Below are positions 1 to 14,329 of a stretch of 64,000 nt of DNA, piece after piece. A program made the position numbers and the translations under genes. The notes beneath the pieces are model-generated. The model had not been told where the DNA came from, searched no databases, and worked only from the letters and a program-made list of their open reading frames with translations. The stretch is from Odontesthes bonariensis (Eukaryota > Chordata > Actinopteri > Atheriniformes > Atherinopsidae): assembly GCF_027942865.1 (NCBI RefSeq), contig NC_134515.1, forward strand, positions 24,760,227 to 24,824,226, read 5' to 3'. Within the stretch, counting starts at the first letter, position 1. Each line of letters opens with the position of its first letter.

Positions 1-3000
1 AAAGGCTGCACCTTCCATATAGGAAAGAAATACATTTAATCTTTTGTGTTAGGCTAACAGAAGTCTTCAGAAACTGATATTCTTGTTTTTTTTCGTTAGG
101 TTGATCTACAAAATAATGAAGTAACAGAAATAAAGTAACTACATGATGACCGATAGAATAGAACAAGGTATGCCTACGAGGCACTACCACACAACACACC
201 CCGACTTTAAGTAACATAATGTGGGAATGAATGCCAAGACTTATGGAGCAGAGTGTGGGCAGATTCTCCTCAGCAGCATTTTTGGGCTGTGAGAGCCTGT
301 GAGAACGCTGAACAATAACGCTGCGTCGTTCGGATCAGCTCAGTTACTCATATACAGATGACCTCGGATTTCAAAGCAGTGATTCAGCAACACTGAGGGA
401 TGGTCAGTGTTGGGACTGTAGTAGGCGACTGCAGAGGAAGAGAGGTGGAGCGAGAAGAGGCATGAAGCTCCCTCTTGCCTCGTGAATCACAGCTCACGTG
501 GACTCTCGGTTTGCGATGATAAACAGCCACTCTCTCCTTCTCTCTTTTCCTTTTTGTCTCCATTTCCACTCACGGGCCACAGCGCAGCCATCACCTTCAA
601 ACAGACAAATCGCTTCAAGGTGCGCGTTGGTTCTAAATTTAGCCGTCTACTGTAAACTGCTCATAATGCAGATCTCTTGGGGCTTGAGGTTAAAAGCATC
701 TGGAAAACCAGTCGCTTCCTTGAACACACCATATATATGACCCACTACTCTACAACAAACAGCCTCACTATGCAATTCATTTGTCAGCGAGATAAAAGCT
801 CCTCGTGTAATTTCTGTGTCAACAGGCTGTATAACACAATTCTGTAAGCGCCAAACCCTTTCACATGGAAGCGTGTGCATTTTTTTTTGGTGAGCTCAGT
901 TTTGCTGAAAGCATTCTTACTTATCTGAAAAGCCACTGGCATTTGCTGTAATGAGTAACATAGTAGCTAATTATTTACTCCAGACTTTACTCGTCGGTGG
1001 GGGTGGGGTCTGAAATCAAAAGACAGATTCATCCTTTGACAAATCTGTGGAGGTTATGATTAGTTTTCCACTGCTTTCTTGAAGCGGGGCTCTAATCTCC
1101 CTCTTGCTGTACTGACAGTTGTTCGGCGCGCCGGCAACTCCAAATTTAGACTTACAGAAAACATCCTCTCGAGGGAAAGACAGCTATGTTATCGGCGCAC
1201 TTACAGAGTATGAAGAGAAAACTGTTACATTTAAGAGCTAGATGCACACAAGGTGTTATTTGTGCAAAAAAGAATGAGAAGGAAGGAGAGGAAAAATAAG
1301 GGGGGGCAAATGCTAACCAGAGAGGCAGAGATGTTTCCTGGCAAAGAGCCATATTGATTCACTGCATAGCACAGAGCCGTTAGGCTATAATTTACACACA
1401 GGCCTGGGCAAAATTCACAGAAGAAACACACATACACATATCCCATTTACAATTCTACCAGCGTGCCTTGGAGCCAGCCATACTGCAGCAGCTGGTACTT
1501 TAGCCAAGCTGAGGCTTGTCCTCCCATCTGAAAGGAGGAGGTGAATGTTCAAAGTCTCATAGGGGCTTCCGCAGCACTGCGTGCACTCCATGCCATCAAC
1601 ACATTCAGGCAATGCAGCGCATACTAATGGAAAGCAACACTAGACAGGGAATAAAAGACAGCAGAGGTCAGAAAAAAAACCCTGAAAAAGGTGACTGCCT
1701 CAAGAAGCGTAGCTGAAACTTCTGTCCTCGCCATGAGACTTGTAAGGCACAAACCTCCTAAAAAGCTGGATTAGATTGGGAATCGATTGTGCAGAAATAA
1801 GAGAAAATATTTAAGGGGATGGAGCTATTGAGAGAAGACACACACACTCACACACACAAGCCCCTAAGTGCAATGCACTCAGACTCATGAGGTTCTTTAA
1901 ACGGCGAACTAAAGGACTCATCCTCAGCCATGAAAAATATCAGAATAGTATAATTGGGCAGGAGGAAGTCAGTGATCCAAAGCTACTGCATAACTTACCC
2001 ATGCTAACAGAAGTGAGTGCTTTTCACGAAAAGCTACATTTCATATTTCATTCCGTCTTCAGAAATCTGAAGTCGGCATTAGAGATTCTCTGTGAAGTCA
2101 GTCGTTGGTCAAATCTGACTTTCAAAATTCAAACATGATGCTCATTTATATTCATGCTGCCTTTACAAAGACTGGCTCTCTGAGAAAATGCATCTTCTTC
2201 ATAAAGGTGAAACACATGTTAAAAATAGGACAAACCCACTGCCTGTACACTGTTTCGGGCTAAAGGCTCAGTGCCGTGGGTGTTCAAGGACTGTTCCTGT
2301 GTTATAACACAGCAAAAACAGTCATACCAAATTAGAACAAGCTGAAGAATCAGTTGTTCGCTGTCTTGTTTGGCCAGAGAGAGATATAAACCGCAAGGTT
2401 TTCAACTCTGTTTTTGTCTTCAGTGTCTTTAATCTAAGGAGTCAATAATCATCAGGAAGCATCTGTTTATCCTGAACTGTTGGTTTCCTCTATTGTTCAG
2501 CGGCTCAACCAGCTACAGTATGGAGAAAAAAGCCTCGGGGATCTCTGGGGGCAGTAGCAATTCAATAGGCCCCTCCACACTCTGCCACCATATTGGCGTC
2601 TGAGGTTGAATCTGGGTCCTTTATCATTGTTCCTATCACTGCAGTGGGCCACAACGGCAGCAGCTCTGCACATTCACCTCCATCATTTGCAATGCAAAGA
2701 CGGCCTTATCTGTGCCTGCCTGTAGTCAGCCTGCTGGTTCCCCTTTTTGCCAGACAATCTGCCTAAGTGAGATCTTGTAGGTCCACGCGCCCGTACCCAA
2801 GGGGAAGAGCCATTGTTATGGTTACTAGGCCAATTACAGTGACAATGCAAGAGGTGGTCATTTAAGGCAAGGCAAGGGATGCCTCTGACACAGATGGCTT
2901 TGCGGAGCTCAGCAAGCACAGCTTGTTCACCGTACCCGTTCTCTGGCAGCAGTCGGCAGTCCACATGTCCTCTTCCTCTCCAATATGTAACTTGGTTACA

Positions 3001-6000
3001 CAAAGAATACACTGGTCTCCAGTTGCAGTGAGGACTCTTTTTCTCTGTGGATTCTCAGACTATTTCCCAAAAGACATTGCTCCCAGGGGAACCTTCACAT
3101 ATGATCTACCCAGCTGAGCAGCCTCTTGTTCTTACTGACATAAATGACCGAAGTGGGGAGCAGCTGGGACTGCACCAGGGGCCTTCCAAACCCATACATG
3201 CAGATATGTGCGTACATTTGTGAGCTCGCCTCGGGCACACACAGTTATTTTTCTTTAAAGTCTGACATCAGGTTTTCAGGTTTGAAGAGGCACACTAAAA
3301 CAAAAATGTAATCTATTTTTTCTTAGTTACTGGAGAAGCCTTTAGCATTAAGCCTTCATTGGACTAATGTTTTTATACAGGACCCTAATTTGTATCCAGA
3401 CCTCTTCCTCCCAGTCTTCTGTTAGTGACCAGACATATCTTATCAATCCGGGTGAAGAGTTGACATAATGAGGGAGGGACAGCAGAAACATGATTTGCCT
3501 ATCCTGCAATTTTCAATTCAAGATGCCTCATATATCGTCACTTGAATGCAACGATCCGTCATTCCAGAGTCACTCCATTACCTCCACAGCAGTCTTGAAC
3601 AAGGCTAAAGTTATCACTTAGCCTTTTCCACGTGTGGTCCTTAACGCTCCTCTCCTACCTCTCTATTCTCTTATCTCTCTATTCACACTGCGGGACCCAG
3701 AGTCTCTGGAGGGTCTGCCTTTCGTCCTGGCCAGACAGAGAATAATGACCACCCCGCCCATTTACATTAATTAAATTTCATATGTGACTGTGTGCACGTT
3801 CCCAGTACCATTGAGGCTAAATCTCGGGTCACGGAGGTCGTGTCTTCCATATGAGACCATGTCAGTTTGCAAAGAATAAGGTGAGGGCTCACCACCACTA
3901 CGCACATAATGGATCATATTTGTGTGCAAATACAGCACTACATCACATACAATTCAGTGCTTGTTGACAGCAAACAAATCTCTGTTTTCCATTTGCATTA
4001 CAGCACACAGTAAGTTCCTTTAGGTCAAACAACACTTGGCCAATTCCAAATGATTCAATCCTCTCTTTGACAACCGGATCTTAAAGTAAAACAGAGAAAA
4101 GACAAAAACATACAGAAGGTCAAAATACAGTGTCTCAAACAAATGTTGAACAAATTCTGTTTGTTCAGCAAAATCTAGAGTTAAATTAGACACATATAAT
4201 TTCCTTGTCTATGATTATCTAAAACAGTTATAACTGAGTAGCCTTTATTAAGCCAGCTCATAGAGGAATACCCATTTGTCTACCATCTAAAAGAACAAGC
4301 TGGTTCCCACAGGAAATCCATGCGCTGCCCAGCAACCCCTCCCTTAAAACCTATTTCCCCTTCTGTGTCTGCTATCCAAATTTCTCAAGGACCCCTGAGA
4401 GGCTGGTACACATCCAATTATAAACCCACCTATTTTTCATGTCCCCAACCCAGAACTTTAATGTTGTTATTGCAGCATCTACCCCCTGCCTGACTTCTTC
4501 CCCTCCATTTACTCTTTTTCTACTACCTTCTACCTACCTCTCCTAATCAGTTATGCCTGAAGGGACCGAAGTGTGGGCTCCATGAAACTTCGGTATATGG
4601 CACACTACAACATGGGGGACCCAGACCCACTAGCCTATTTACAATAGGGGCCTGAGGGGGTGGGGGGACAAGACGAGGGGGAGAGGAGGAAAGTGGCAGG
4701 GAGTGAGTATGACGTGTTAGAAGTAAGTGCTGTTCCCTGCACCGTGGTGTTGAACCAAAGGGAAACCCCCTGGGTGAAGGGAAGCCCCTTTGAAATTGGC
4801 TTTGCTAATATTTGACTAGATGGCCAATCAAAAAAAGGGAGATCCTTTCAGAATTTGCCCTGTGGTTTGATTAATTTAGGTGAGATAGGAGGCACTGTTT
4901 CGCAAGTCAGTGAATAACTTCGGCGCTATGGGTGGATTATGAAGAATTTCAGAGGAAGTAGAGACGGGTGGGACAGAGGGTAATCAAGTCATCAGAGAAA
5001 ATAATCTGTTTACATCTTAGATCTTGTCATCTACTGCTTCAAACAGGAGAGCAGCCTGGAACAAACTGCGGGGAACAAAACTCAGTCAGGGGATTGGGGG
5101 TGGGTGGCATGTCAAACCCTTCAGATGTGGGCGTATATCTAGGGGCGGGGTCTGGGCACACACCATCTGTTTACTAACAGCTACCCCAAATTTATTCCCT
5201 CTGGTCATGTGCAAGAAGCCTGCACCACCACCTCTGATCAGTTGGTTCTCGGGGGATACTGTATGCCTCACAATCTAAAAATACCCCCTTAACTGGAACA
5301 ATTGAACATGCCTTATGTTAGGAGTCAAAGGATAGTCAAGCAACCTTAAACGTGGCGCATATCTGGGCTCCTGCTGTGATGAGTTTAAAGTCTGCAGACA
5401 AAAAAAAGTGTCAAGTTTGAACTGTTCCCAGTGCATTGGAAAATCTTTTGATGACCAAACAAATCTGATTTACTTTAGCACATGGAAAACAAAAACAAAA
5501 ACAAAGAAGTGATGAACAATATTTGTGAAACCCTGAACAATGAACCCTGAAATCAGGGACAGGTAAACATATTTCTCTCATTTTAAAAGAAACTATTTAT
5601 TTACAAGACTGAGCCCTTGTTATAGAGGTGATTTGCTTGTGGTTCCTTCATGTGGTTATTTCCTCTGATCCACTAAAAGATATCCGGACTGACTCAGAGC
5701 CACATTTCTTATGCTTCCCGTCCGCCATAAAAAGACTTCTCACAAGTAAACAGGATGCAGAGCTGGAGGGGAAGGGGAGGTGAGCTCGGACTTCATTTCA
5801 ATAGGCGGAAGAAGAAAGATTTGATAGACTCCTTGTGATTAAGATAACGCTTAAGACTTACTATCATGCAAAGTTGAAAACAAGCACTGGAGGACTATAA
5901 CGTGTTTTTTATTGGGTGCCATTCTGTGTCAGCTATGCTGTTTGGACTCAAGGCACAAACTTAATCTTTGGGCTGTTTTTAAGGAATAATGCAGACGGGG

Positions 6001-7182
6001 TCCACAAAAAATACAGTCACAAATCTATGCTCTACCCACACACCCAGCTGATTCATCTGTTTATGTAAGACATCACAGTAACCAAATAAATAGCGGCTCA
6101 CTGGCCCCAAGCTAACAGGCCCATGTGTCTGAAGAGGAGAACGGAGTATCCGCCACACAGATTGTATAACATGGCATCTTCAGTTACCTAAAGCTTAAAA
6201 AGTGAGGTTGTATTGCCGTGCAGCAAACTGACACAAGCTACAGGTTAGTGTCTTGACAAGAAAAATATTTGTGGCTCTTAAAAGCTCGAGTAATACTAAT
6301 CCCATCAGTGCAAAAAATGAACCAATATCTTTGGCGCAATAAAAAGCGCAGACAAGGTTTTCATCAGCTTGTGAAAGTATAAAACGTGATCCAAAGGACA
6401 CACTGAAACTACACAGTAAAGATAACTGGGCACGTGGGAGTGTGCAAGTAGCCATTGTGTTCCGCTCACACATACAGCTCCGCCCCCTGCATTCACACTG
6501 CCCATCTTTGTTAACAGATTTCTATCTGTTCATAGCCAGCGTGCAGTTTAGAAGGAGGAAAGCTGGAGACTGACCTTTGCCTGAGTGAGCCATGCTGTAT
6601 TGTACGAGGCACACGGCCTTTACTATGACCTCATCCTCTGCTTTTAGCCTGGACTCCTGCCTGATCTGGATCTCGTCTTCAGTAATTGGATTACAGTAGC
6701 AGAATCATGACCCTGCTGGGCTGCCATAATGTGTCCCTGCATACACTTCTGATTTGAGTGAATGCTCGCGTTAATTGTTAAAAAAGACGGTATTCCAAAA
6801 GAAGAATTTAGTCACTTCGTAAATACAGGCTTTAATTAGCCTACTATGAATCTGCCATACGTACTTGAAAGCAGGGCAGATTAAGAAAATACTCAAATTA
6901 TCCATTTAATTGTAGTTTAACAACGTGACATGATGGCACCATAAAATCAGAAAAATACATTGCCATGAAAACTCACAATGCAACTATTTCTGGCACGGCC
7001 TGACATGTAGTTTCAGTGAGAAACCTCAGCCATGTCAATACTCAGTAAACTGTGACTTACACGAGTATGAAATGTTCCTTCTGCACCACTAACCACTAAT
7101 GCTCGGCTACACAAATTGAACTGAACTGCATAATACCTAATTAGTCCCAAAGAGGGAAATTATTTGTGATGTGTAAAGGGGA

Positions 7183-7535
7183 TGACGTCAGTGGCTCAGT
7201 GGTTAAGAGTCGGTCGTCCAATAGCCAGGAGGTTGGCGGTTTGATTCCCACTCTCGCCACTCAAAAAGATTGGTGAAACTGACAGCTGGAGGGATGTCAG
7301 TCCACCTCCTTGTCACGGCTGAGGTGCCCTTGAGCAAGGCACCGTACCCCCATGCTCCCCAGGCGCTGTGAATGGCTGCCCACCGCTCCAGGTTGGCATC
7401 TGTCTCTGAGTGTGTGACCCTGTGCGTGTGTGTGTCAACAGGTACCCAACCTGGATGGGTTAAAAAAGCGGAGGACAAATTTTGTGTGTATGCATGACAA
7501 TACATCTGATCTTAATCTTAATCTTAAAGAATCAA
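7183..7535 (+). mobile_element. tRNA-derived SINE
   Basis: The head has an RNA polymerase III split promoter: an A box TGGCTCAGTGG at 7192-7202 and a B box GGTTTGATTCC at 7238-7248, spaced as in a tRNA gene. The body continues through a 'TTGAGCAAGGCACC' segment shared by many fish SINEs and ends in a simple tail of repeated TTAATC units near 7508-7530. It sits in intron 1 of bicd2, opposite to that gene's direction. The tRNA part is too diverged to be a functional tRNA. The family name was not assigned. Confidence 0.75.
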
Positions 7536-10500
7536 CACAGTTTTAAGTCATTATCATGGTAAAAAAGTCATTGTGCAGAGTCATTGCTGGTGGCAAAAAT
7601 GACTTCCTTCAATGAAGCCTCTGACTGAACACTCTGTTGTATTATTACTCCGTTATGTAGAGGCTGTGCTGCATTGTCCATTATGTTGAGCGATTTTGTG
7701 CGACATTTTTCTTTGCATAATCAGCTCAAAAGCAGTACCCAGCATAGAGCCAGCGTTCTTGATCACTTTGTTAGTTTTGGGTTTTTTTTGTCAATGGTTC
7801 TGATGCCAATGCTCCAACAGATGGCTGCAAATAAGATTACACTCTCCACCACCGACTGTGAAATGAGTTTTTCTGTTTGAACCTCTTCATTGCTTATATG
7901 CTGAGCCTAAAAAAACAGTCCAAACAATGCACTCACTAATGTCAGGAAAACTCAAATATCCACGCAAAAATGGTCTTGCGTAAATGTGACCCCTGTCTGA
8001 ACTTTGGAGGGGCATCTTTATATCAGAGTCAAGGACAAAATCAAAAAGTGGACCACTTCATCCAAGGTAGATGTAATTATTCTTTTACTACGGTCTGACA
8101 GAATGTGAGGGAATATTGGACATGAACAGGGCTGTCTGGAAACTTAATGGGTTGGCTGATAATTTCACTGTATTATAATAAAGACTGTTTTCTTTCTGTA
8201 ATAACTTTATTGAAATTGAGATTCTTGTGGGACATTTCCAGGCCAGCCAACACCGACAGACAGATTGCTCGGCTTGGCAGCCGCTGCAGTAGGCTAATGG
8301 GCCAGACGGCGGAGAACCCAGCACCTGACAGCCTCTGTGCAGCATTACCCCAAAAACCTTTTACCTGTCCCTGGCTGCGGAAGCTGCTAGTAAGTATGGC
8401 TGGGCCTGGCAGACTCCCAGACTGCTGTAAGCCCTGCACATAGCGGCTGGGATTCATCCTCTTATGCCCAGAGTGTAGGGGATTTGGGACTTTATTTAGT
8501 GCCATTTAGAAAAGATTACCCCTTAACTGCAGCTCTGCCATTTTGCAAAATATCATGAGTAAAAGGGCAGATCAGAATATTCCAAACAATACTGAACGGT
8601 TTAGCGTATGCTAGGTGCTAGATAACATGACTGGACACAGATAGAAATGATGAAAAAAAAAAAAGCTGATGATTGAATAAGGGGTGGAGAAAGCCATTAG
8701 GGAGGCTGAAAGTTACAGTATCTGGTTTTATAATACATGAATAGCTGAAATAAGTAAGATCAAATCGCAAAAAGAAAAAGACAAACAGCTGGTGGTGAAA
8801 CAATTCTGTAAAGAGAGAATGACTTTATTTATGACTCTTCATATAAAACCCCAGACGGGTTTTGTGTCCTCGTATTTTCTATTGACGTCCAATCAGCATC
8901 CATATTACTTCATAGAAAGGGCTTAGAGTCAGAGCAGATAGCTTTGTTTAAGAACACTGGCACATATCCTTTAGTAGTTTGCCATTTCAAAAGGGACAAA
9001 AGTGACCAATCCTTTCAAATTGAACCACAATGGAACGCCTCTCTCAATCTCTTCTTTGTCACACACTGTGTTTTGCTGCCATTTAACCCCCTCTACATCT
9101 GTGACACTCAAGACCAGCTAACCCCAGTGGGCTAAAACACACAAAGGGAAAGAGGGCCGAGCACAGAGATCCCAGGTTTGACTGAGCTTAACAATATTTA
9201 GCGTTGACTGCCTGGTTGAATTCCACAAAGCATTACACAGCTGCTGCTTTGCTGAAAGACAACCTGTGATGTTGTCCAATATCTGACGCAGGCGGCACAA
9301 CGAGACAGGAGGAGTTCGAGGCCTTCATAAGTCTGAAGGCCAGAAAAAGAAAGAACAAGTCTCATAAAATAAATGAATTCAAGAAAATAGGTCTGTTGTC
9401 TGTTGGAGAGAGGATGACGTCTTTGTGGCCACTGAGCTCATCACATGACACACAACACGGGAGGGCTGAACGTCAAACTCAGCACAGCTCGCAAAATCTC
9501 TCCAGGTCACAGGAGCTTGTATAGCTCTCACACCTGCATTGACAGCTGGGGGTGTGGCACATGATGTCGTCTGTTAGTGGCTTAAATAAAGTATAAGACC
9601 AACAGCTGAGGGAACCTCACCTTATACTCTTAAGACAGCTGCAGCATAGTACGATGCCATAAGCTACTTTACCTCATGACTGAAGCTGTACTCTGCAATC
9701 TGTATGACTAACTGTCCACACTGCTCAGTCACATCTTAATAAGCAGCCAGGCATACCAAGGTGGCTTTTTTGAGTGCACTGTTCTATGAAGGAGCAGCGT
9801 ATTATGTACTAATCATATGCTTATATTATGTTTCCAAAATATCCTTGAGGAAAAATAGCATAATCACTTCAGGATCATTATAGGACGCATGGTCAGGAAA
9901 GCATACCTAAGTACTTCTGTAGTCCAAGACATATGGGCAATGGACCAAGTAACTCCAATTAAGACTACTGTAGCAGATGGATAGCTCTATCTAGCAGGGC
10001 GATGGTGGCTGTCACCACAATGTAATGCATTTCAATGACCTGACAGTTATAGGAAGGATTAAGGGGAACCAACACACATTTGCAGCACGTTCCTAATGCC
10101 ATCATCAGTCAATACACAAGGAAATACCTGGAGGGCTACGAAGCGATACAGAAAGCGGAAAGACAGCCATCAGAAATTATACCTACATCAGGAATTTTCT
10201 GTGAGGACTACTAGCAGAGTTGCTTCCAAACCAACTGCTTTGTGTGTACAAGCCAAGTCCTTGCTCATCATACACAGACAGCAGCACCTGCTGAAGAAGC
10301 AGGACGGCCGCTGAAATCAAGGCAACCAGAAGGGCTGTTACTAAGCAACCGAAATGGACAGAATTCCTCCATCTCCCTGCCTCAAGAGCAGTGTGTGTGC
10401 GCGTGGGTGGGTGTATATGCGCAAGTGTCCTGTCCAAGTATGGGTGAGGAAGTGAAAACTGGCCAAATGGTAGCAGTTCACTCACTGTCATGTTGTTTTC

Positions 10501-12320
10501 TGATTTAGAGTTTATGCGCATTAAAACTGCCATGAGCGCTCACAAATCTCAAGGATTTTCTTTGGTCTTGCGTCTGCACATGCCAGCAAATACGAGAGGA
10601 GGTGCCGGGTCACTGGATGGGATCCCGTGTTTAGCAACGCTGCAAATCTCCCAGACAATCTTTTCAAGTCCATCTGAGTCTTTAAAAAGGGCTGAAACTC
10701 TCAAACATTACTGCCACCAGTGTAAACAGTGTCTGTGTACCCACGGCAGCATAGCATTTACACCTGACCACAGAACTATCTCGCGTGCTTTTGTCAAAGC
10801 TTTAGAAGAATCATGCGGGTGAGTTTGACCAACATACCCCCTCACGTATACGAACAAAAGAGGCTGTAAGGGTGATTGATATGGCATTTGGCATTCACAG
10901 CTGTGACGTGTTGAATTCTAAGTTGTGGATGGAAACTGAGTATTTCCTTTTCATCGCAGTGTGAGACAGTAGCTAATGTTGTGTTGCTCGCCATCAGACA
11001 ATAAAGTAAAAAAGAGGATGCGGGGAGGCATGTCAGAGTGTGTTTGTGCATGTCTTGTGATAGCATCAATTCTGCCCTTCATACAGAGGCTGGCTTTGGG
11101 GGTTGGGTAGTGGAGGAAGGAGAACATATCTGTGGCCTTCTAAATGTTAGCATCTGATCTGCTACCAACATAACCTACATTGTGCCAAAAGAATAAAAAC
11201 CTCTGCGATGAGGTTTAATACCCACACAGATGGATGTCTCCTGGACTCCATTATGAGTCAGCTGACCAGAAACAATCTTTTGAATTTTTGGATGTCTTCT
11301 TTTAACACGACTTCCGCAAAAACAAGAAAAATTCCCCAACAACCCCCCCTGTTTCTTTGAATTTGCTTCAATTGGGTTGGTTCTTCCGACCGTTTCTTCT
11401 TTTCAGAGCTTTTTGCTGTCATTCCTCTGTGACAGAGCTAGATCTTCATGCCAAGAAAAAGGCATGGGAAAAACGAGCAGCAGTTGCTGAGACAGCCCAA
11501 AGACCTCCTCCTCCTCCTCCTCCTCTGTGTTTTAACAGCCATTAGAGAGAGGGACACAGGAAGACAGAGACAAGAGGGAGAAGCAGAGAGCTGGAAAACA
11601 TTGCTATGTCTCTCAAAAACCCAAAGAGGCGATGAGCAGATTTCTGGCAGGGAGTGAAGGGGGATACGATGAAGTAAGCTCTCTCGTCAGCTATTGGTTG
11701 GTTTGCGAAGGGAGAGCCCACATGAGGAACTCATACATCAGGAGGATGTGAGCAACCATGAACAGGCCTGTGTGACAAAGCTGGAATCTGCTTTTTTTAT
11801 CCCTATGATTACTCGTGGGTACAGAGAGGAAAGCAGCAGTTGATGGGGCTTTCTATCTGACATCACTCTAATGTCATACTTCTCCCCATTTCAATCACAG
11901 TACAGTGACAAGCTCCTGCTCTGGTGAAGAAAATTGGAAACAGCGTGATACGACGTGGGGAATAAGCTGGACCATTGTTCAGAAAAACAGACACATCCTT
12001 TATCTGACTCTCAAGGGCCGGTTTAACCATCACCCTCAACATTCTTTCCATTCCCCAACGGTTGTAACTCGCCTGGCCTCCTCTGCAAGTTGTTCACTTT
12101 ATAGCGGGAAGGTTCAAAATTCAAACTGCTCAGACTCCCGCCCTTCCCAACTGAAGCACCAATTCTCATTTTCAGGGCCTGCCTGAGCTCAGTAAAAGCC
12201 CCATACAAGATATCAAACCAACATGTGAAGCATCAAACTGTCCTCAATGTATAAATGTTAAACATGGCTTCAGATGACATTTCAAACAGTTAAAATATGC
12301 CGAAAGACAAAGACAAAAAG

Positions 12321-12322
<2 letters not shown>

Positions 12323-12351
<29 letters not shown>
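12323..12351. repeat. (CA)n microsatellite
   Basis: About fourteen uninterrupted CA units in bicd2 intron 1, about 390 bp from the exon 1 splice donor. Confidence 0.95.
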
Positions 12352-12354
<3 letters not shown>

Positions 12355-12741
12355 GCTAAGAAGTCGGCCAGACAATGATCTTTAAGAGGAGGCATAAATA
12401 AATAAAGGTGACGGTGCAGTGGGGACACCCTGAGTACAGAAGGGGTGGGGGTGTAGAGCCCTCCAGACAGGAAGTATTCCATCCTCCACTTGAAGTTTTG
12501 ACCTTGTAGGATGAGGGGCTGATGATTGCTCAAATGTGACAGCAAACCACTTTAATGAGCGTGGTGATTAAAACACTGAATGCGACCGATCGGAATGAAA
12601 GGATCACAGGAACTAATAAAAACAACGTAACAGCGATGTTGAAAATGCAGATATGGAGAATTTTGTTTGGCAATAAATAAATAAATCCAAAGTAATATTG
12701 GGATTTGGTCGTCATATTGTGTGATTTGTCAAACAGCCTAC

Positions 12742-12981
12742 CTCTTTGAGTTGGTCGAGCTCCTGTCTGATGGCCTCGTACTCGACCTCCAGGTCATCGT
12801 ACTGCTGTTTGAGCTGCTGCTTCTCCTCCAGGACCGCCAGCCCGTACTCCGCTGCCTGGATCTTCTCGTTGGTGGTCTCACTCAGCTCCCGGGAGAGACG
12901 CTCGATCTCTGCCCGCAGCCACTCTGGCCCAGCCTCCAGCAACAGCAAAGCGTCGGGGTAGCCCCGCTCCTCCACGGACAT
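12742..12981 (-). CDS. bicd2: Bicaudal-D homolog 2, first coding exon (partial gene)
   Basis: This exon encodes the first 80 residues of a bicaudal-D family protein, a coiled-coil adaptor that links cytoplasmic dynein-dynactin to cargo such as Rab6 vesicles and the nuclear pore. The key match is the segment around [16 protein letters not shown], which is almost invariant in BICD proteins; 'PEWLRAE' just before it favours BICD2 over BICD1. The heptad-rich sequence from residue 20 onward is the start of the first coiled coil. The ATG at 12981 is supported by an in-frame TGA upstream (13000-13002). The exon ends after a glutamate codon at a GAG|GTAGGC donor, phase 0. The remaining exons lie beyond the left edge. 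It is transcribed away from ptpdc1; BICD2 and PTPDC1 are also near each other in human 9q22. Confidence 0.88.
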
Positions 12982-14077
12982 GATCGGTACCGGTGAAGAT
13001 CAACCGACGTGCGCTAGCTGATCTGCGATGAGAAGATGATGGGGCGTCTTCAAGCGGTGTAACCTTGAAGAAGAAGCGGTTGCTCAAATTCGTCGATATT
13101 TAAATTGCATGATTTTCACACCTTATTTCTTTGGTCATGTGGATGACCCTGCTTATTTTTTCTTTGACAGCGGACTTCGCTGTTATCTCTTAAAACCGCT
13201 CCATCGTTGCGCTCCAGCGTTTTTTCCCTGCCTCTCCCCGGCTTGTCAGAGCGATAGAGCCGGGACCCACAGCCCCATCTGCCAAGACCCGAGACCAGAT
13301 ATACTATTTCCGGTTTCTTGCTTTAAAAATAAAATACAATCTGGTCAGAGAAATTAGCCCTCAGTCCACACGTGTGAGCGCAATTACATTTGGATTAAAT
13401 CTTTAGACACAATTTAACAAATTATAGGCTTGGAAAACTATGTGTTGAGTGCAAAAATGATCGATTTTTTTTTTTTTTGCTCGAACGAACAAAACCGATG
13501 TGCTTAATTTTGAAAGAAGGATGGCTCCATTTCCGGTAGTCTTGTTTGAAACAGCTGAACTGTCCGTTTGCTGAAATGAGACGCCCACGCAATCAGCTGG
13601 GAAAGCTCCTGCCCTCTCGTAGTGCTTTTAGGGAAATGTAGTTAAAGTACAGCTGATAGTCGTGGGCAGTAACCTACTGTCACTGCCTCGCAAACTCATA
13701 TCCCATGAGTCTTTGCGACTTGCTTATGTGGAGCACGGAAACATTTCAACCGAACCGGTTGTTGGCATAGAAATGGAACTAACAGACGGCCTCTGTAGAA
13801 ATTGTAGGCGTATATCTGCTGCCATCTGTCGGAAAGTAGATCATTTAAACTTTCAACGCACACGTAGTGCATATCCACGCACAGTTTATGTGATAATCAC
13901 ACATTTAACAACTGGAAAATGTCACCTTCTCCTCTCCATTAGTTAATATCTAAAGTAACAGGTTTATTCTTTATAGCTGACCGAGGTAAATATTCTATTC
14001 AGTTATTCAATTGTTTATTAGTTAGAGTTTATCATATATTAGTTTTTTTTATTAACATTTAAATTTGTGTAATTGAT
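12982..14077. other. bicd2 5' flank, unannotated
   Basis: The sequence immediately upstream of the bicd2 ATG should hold its 5' UTR and promoter. No clear TATA box is visible; local sequence to about 13300 is somewhat richer in CG dinucleotides than the intron. Beyond that it becomes AT-rich with nothing recognisable until the piggyBac terminus at 14082. Confidence 0.4.
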
Positions 14078-14081
14078 TTAA
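14078..14081. repeat. piggyBac TTAA target duplication, left copy
   Basis: TTAA directly precedes the terminal inverted repeat CCCTTGTATGG. The right copy is at 17523-17526. Duplication of TTAA is diagnostic of piggyBac transposition. Confidence 0.85.
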
Positions 14082-14329
14082 CCCTTGTATGGTCTTCACT
14101 TTTGGGACCCTCTGGTGTCCCTCGGGTCAAATTGACCTGGGACATATTTGGGGCTTTAAAAACAATTCTAACAAAAAAAAATTGTTTCATAAACCATTAA
14201 CATATATTATCTTTATCTCAATTTCAAACAACTGAGATAATATATATGTTTAGTGAATACAATCAGTCTCAACTAGAACACAATTACCAATGGAAGTGTG
14301 ATACTCTTTTTTTGTCACATGGTTATAAT

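Larger units (their letters stand above)
1..12741 (-). other. bicd2 intron 1 (partial), no other gene seen
   Basis: This stretch lies downstream of the splice donor of the bicaudal-D first coding exon on the minus strand, so it is read as part of intron 1, which continues off the left edge. I see no ORF with recognisable protein similarity; the short open frames are scattered on both strands and lack coherent exon structure. It contains one tRNA-derived SINE (7183-7535), a CA microsatellite (12323-12351), a short CCT run near 11505-11525 and a run of ACAC near 1840-1858. Teleost first introns often carry regulatory elements, but none can be identified here by eye. Confidence 0.6.

Noticed and set aside
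8147..8505. Overlapping ORFs of about 100 codons on both strands
   Set aside because: No family features or splice context; they lie in bicd2 intron 1 and are likely chance.
10183..10822. ORFs of 88-116 codons
   Set aside because: Intronic, low similarity to anything recognised, and overlapping on both strands.
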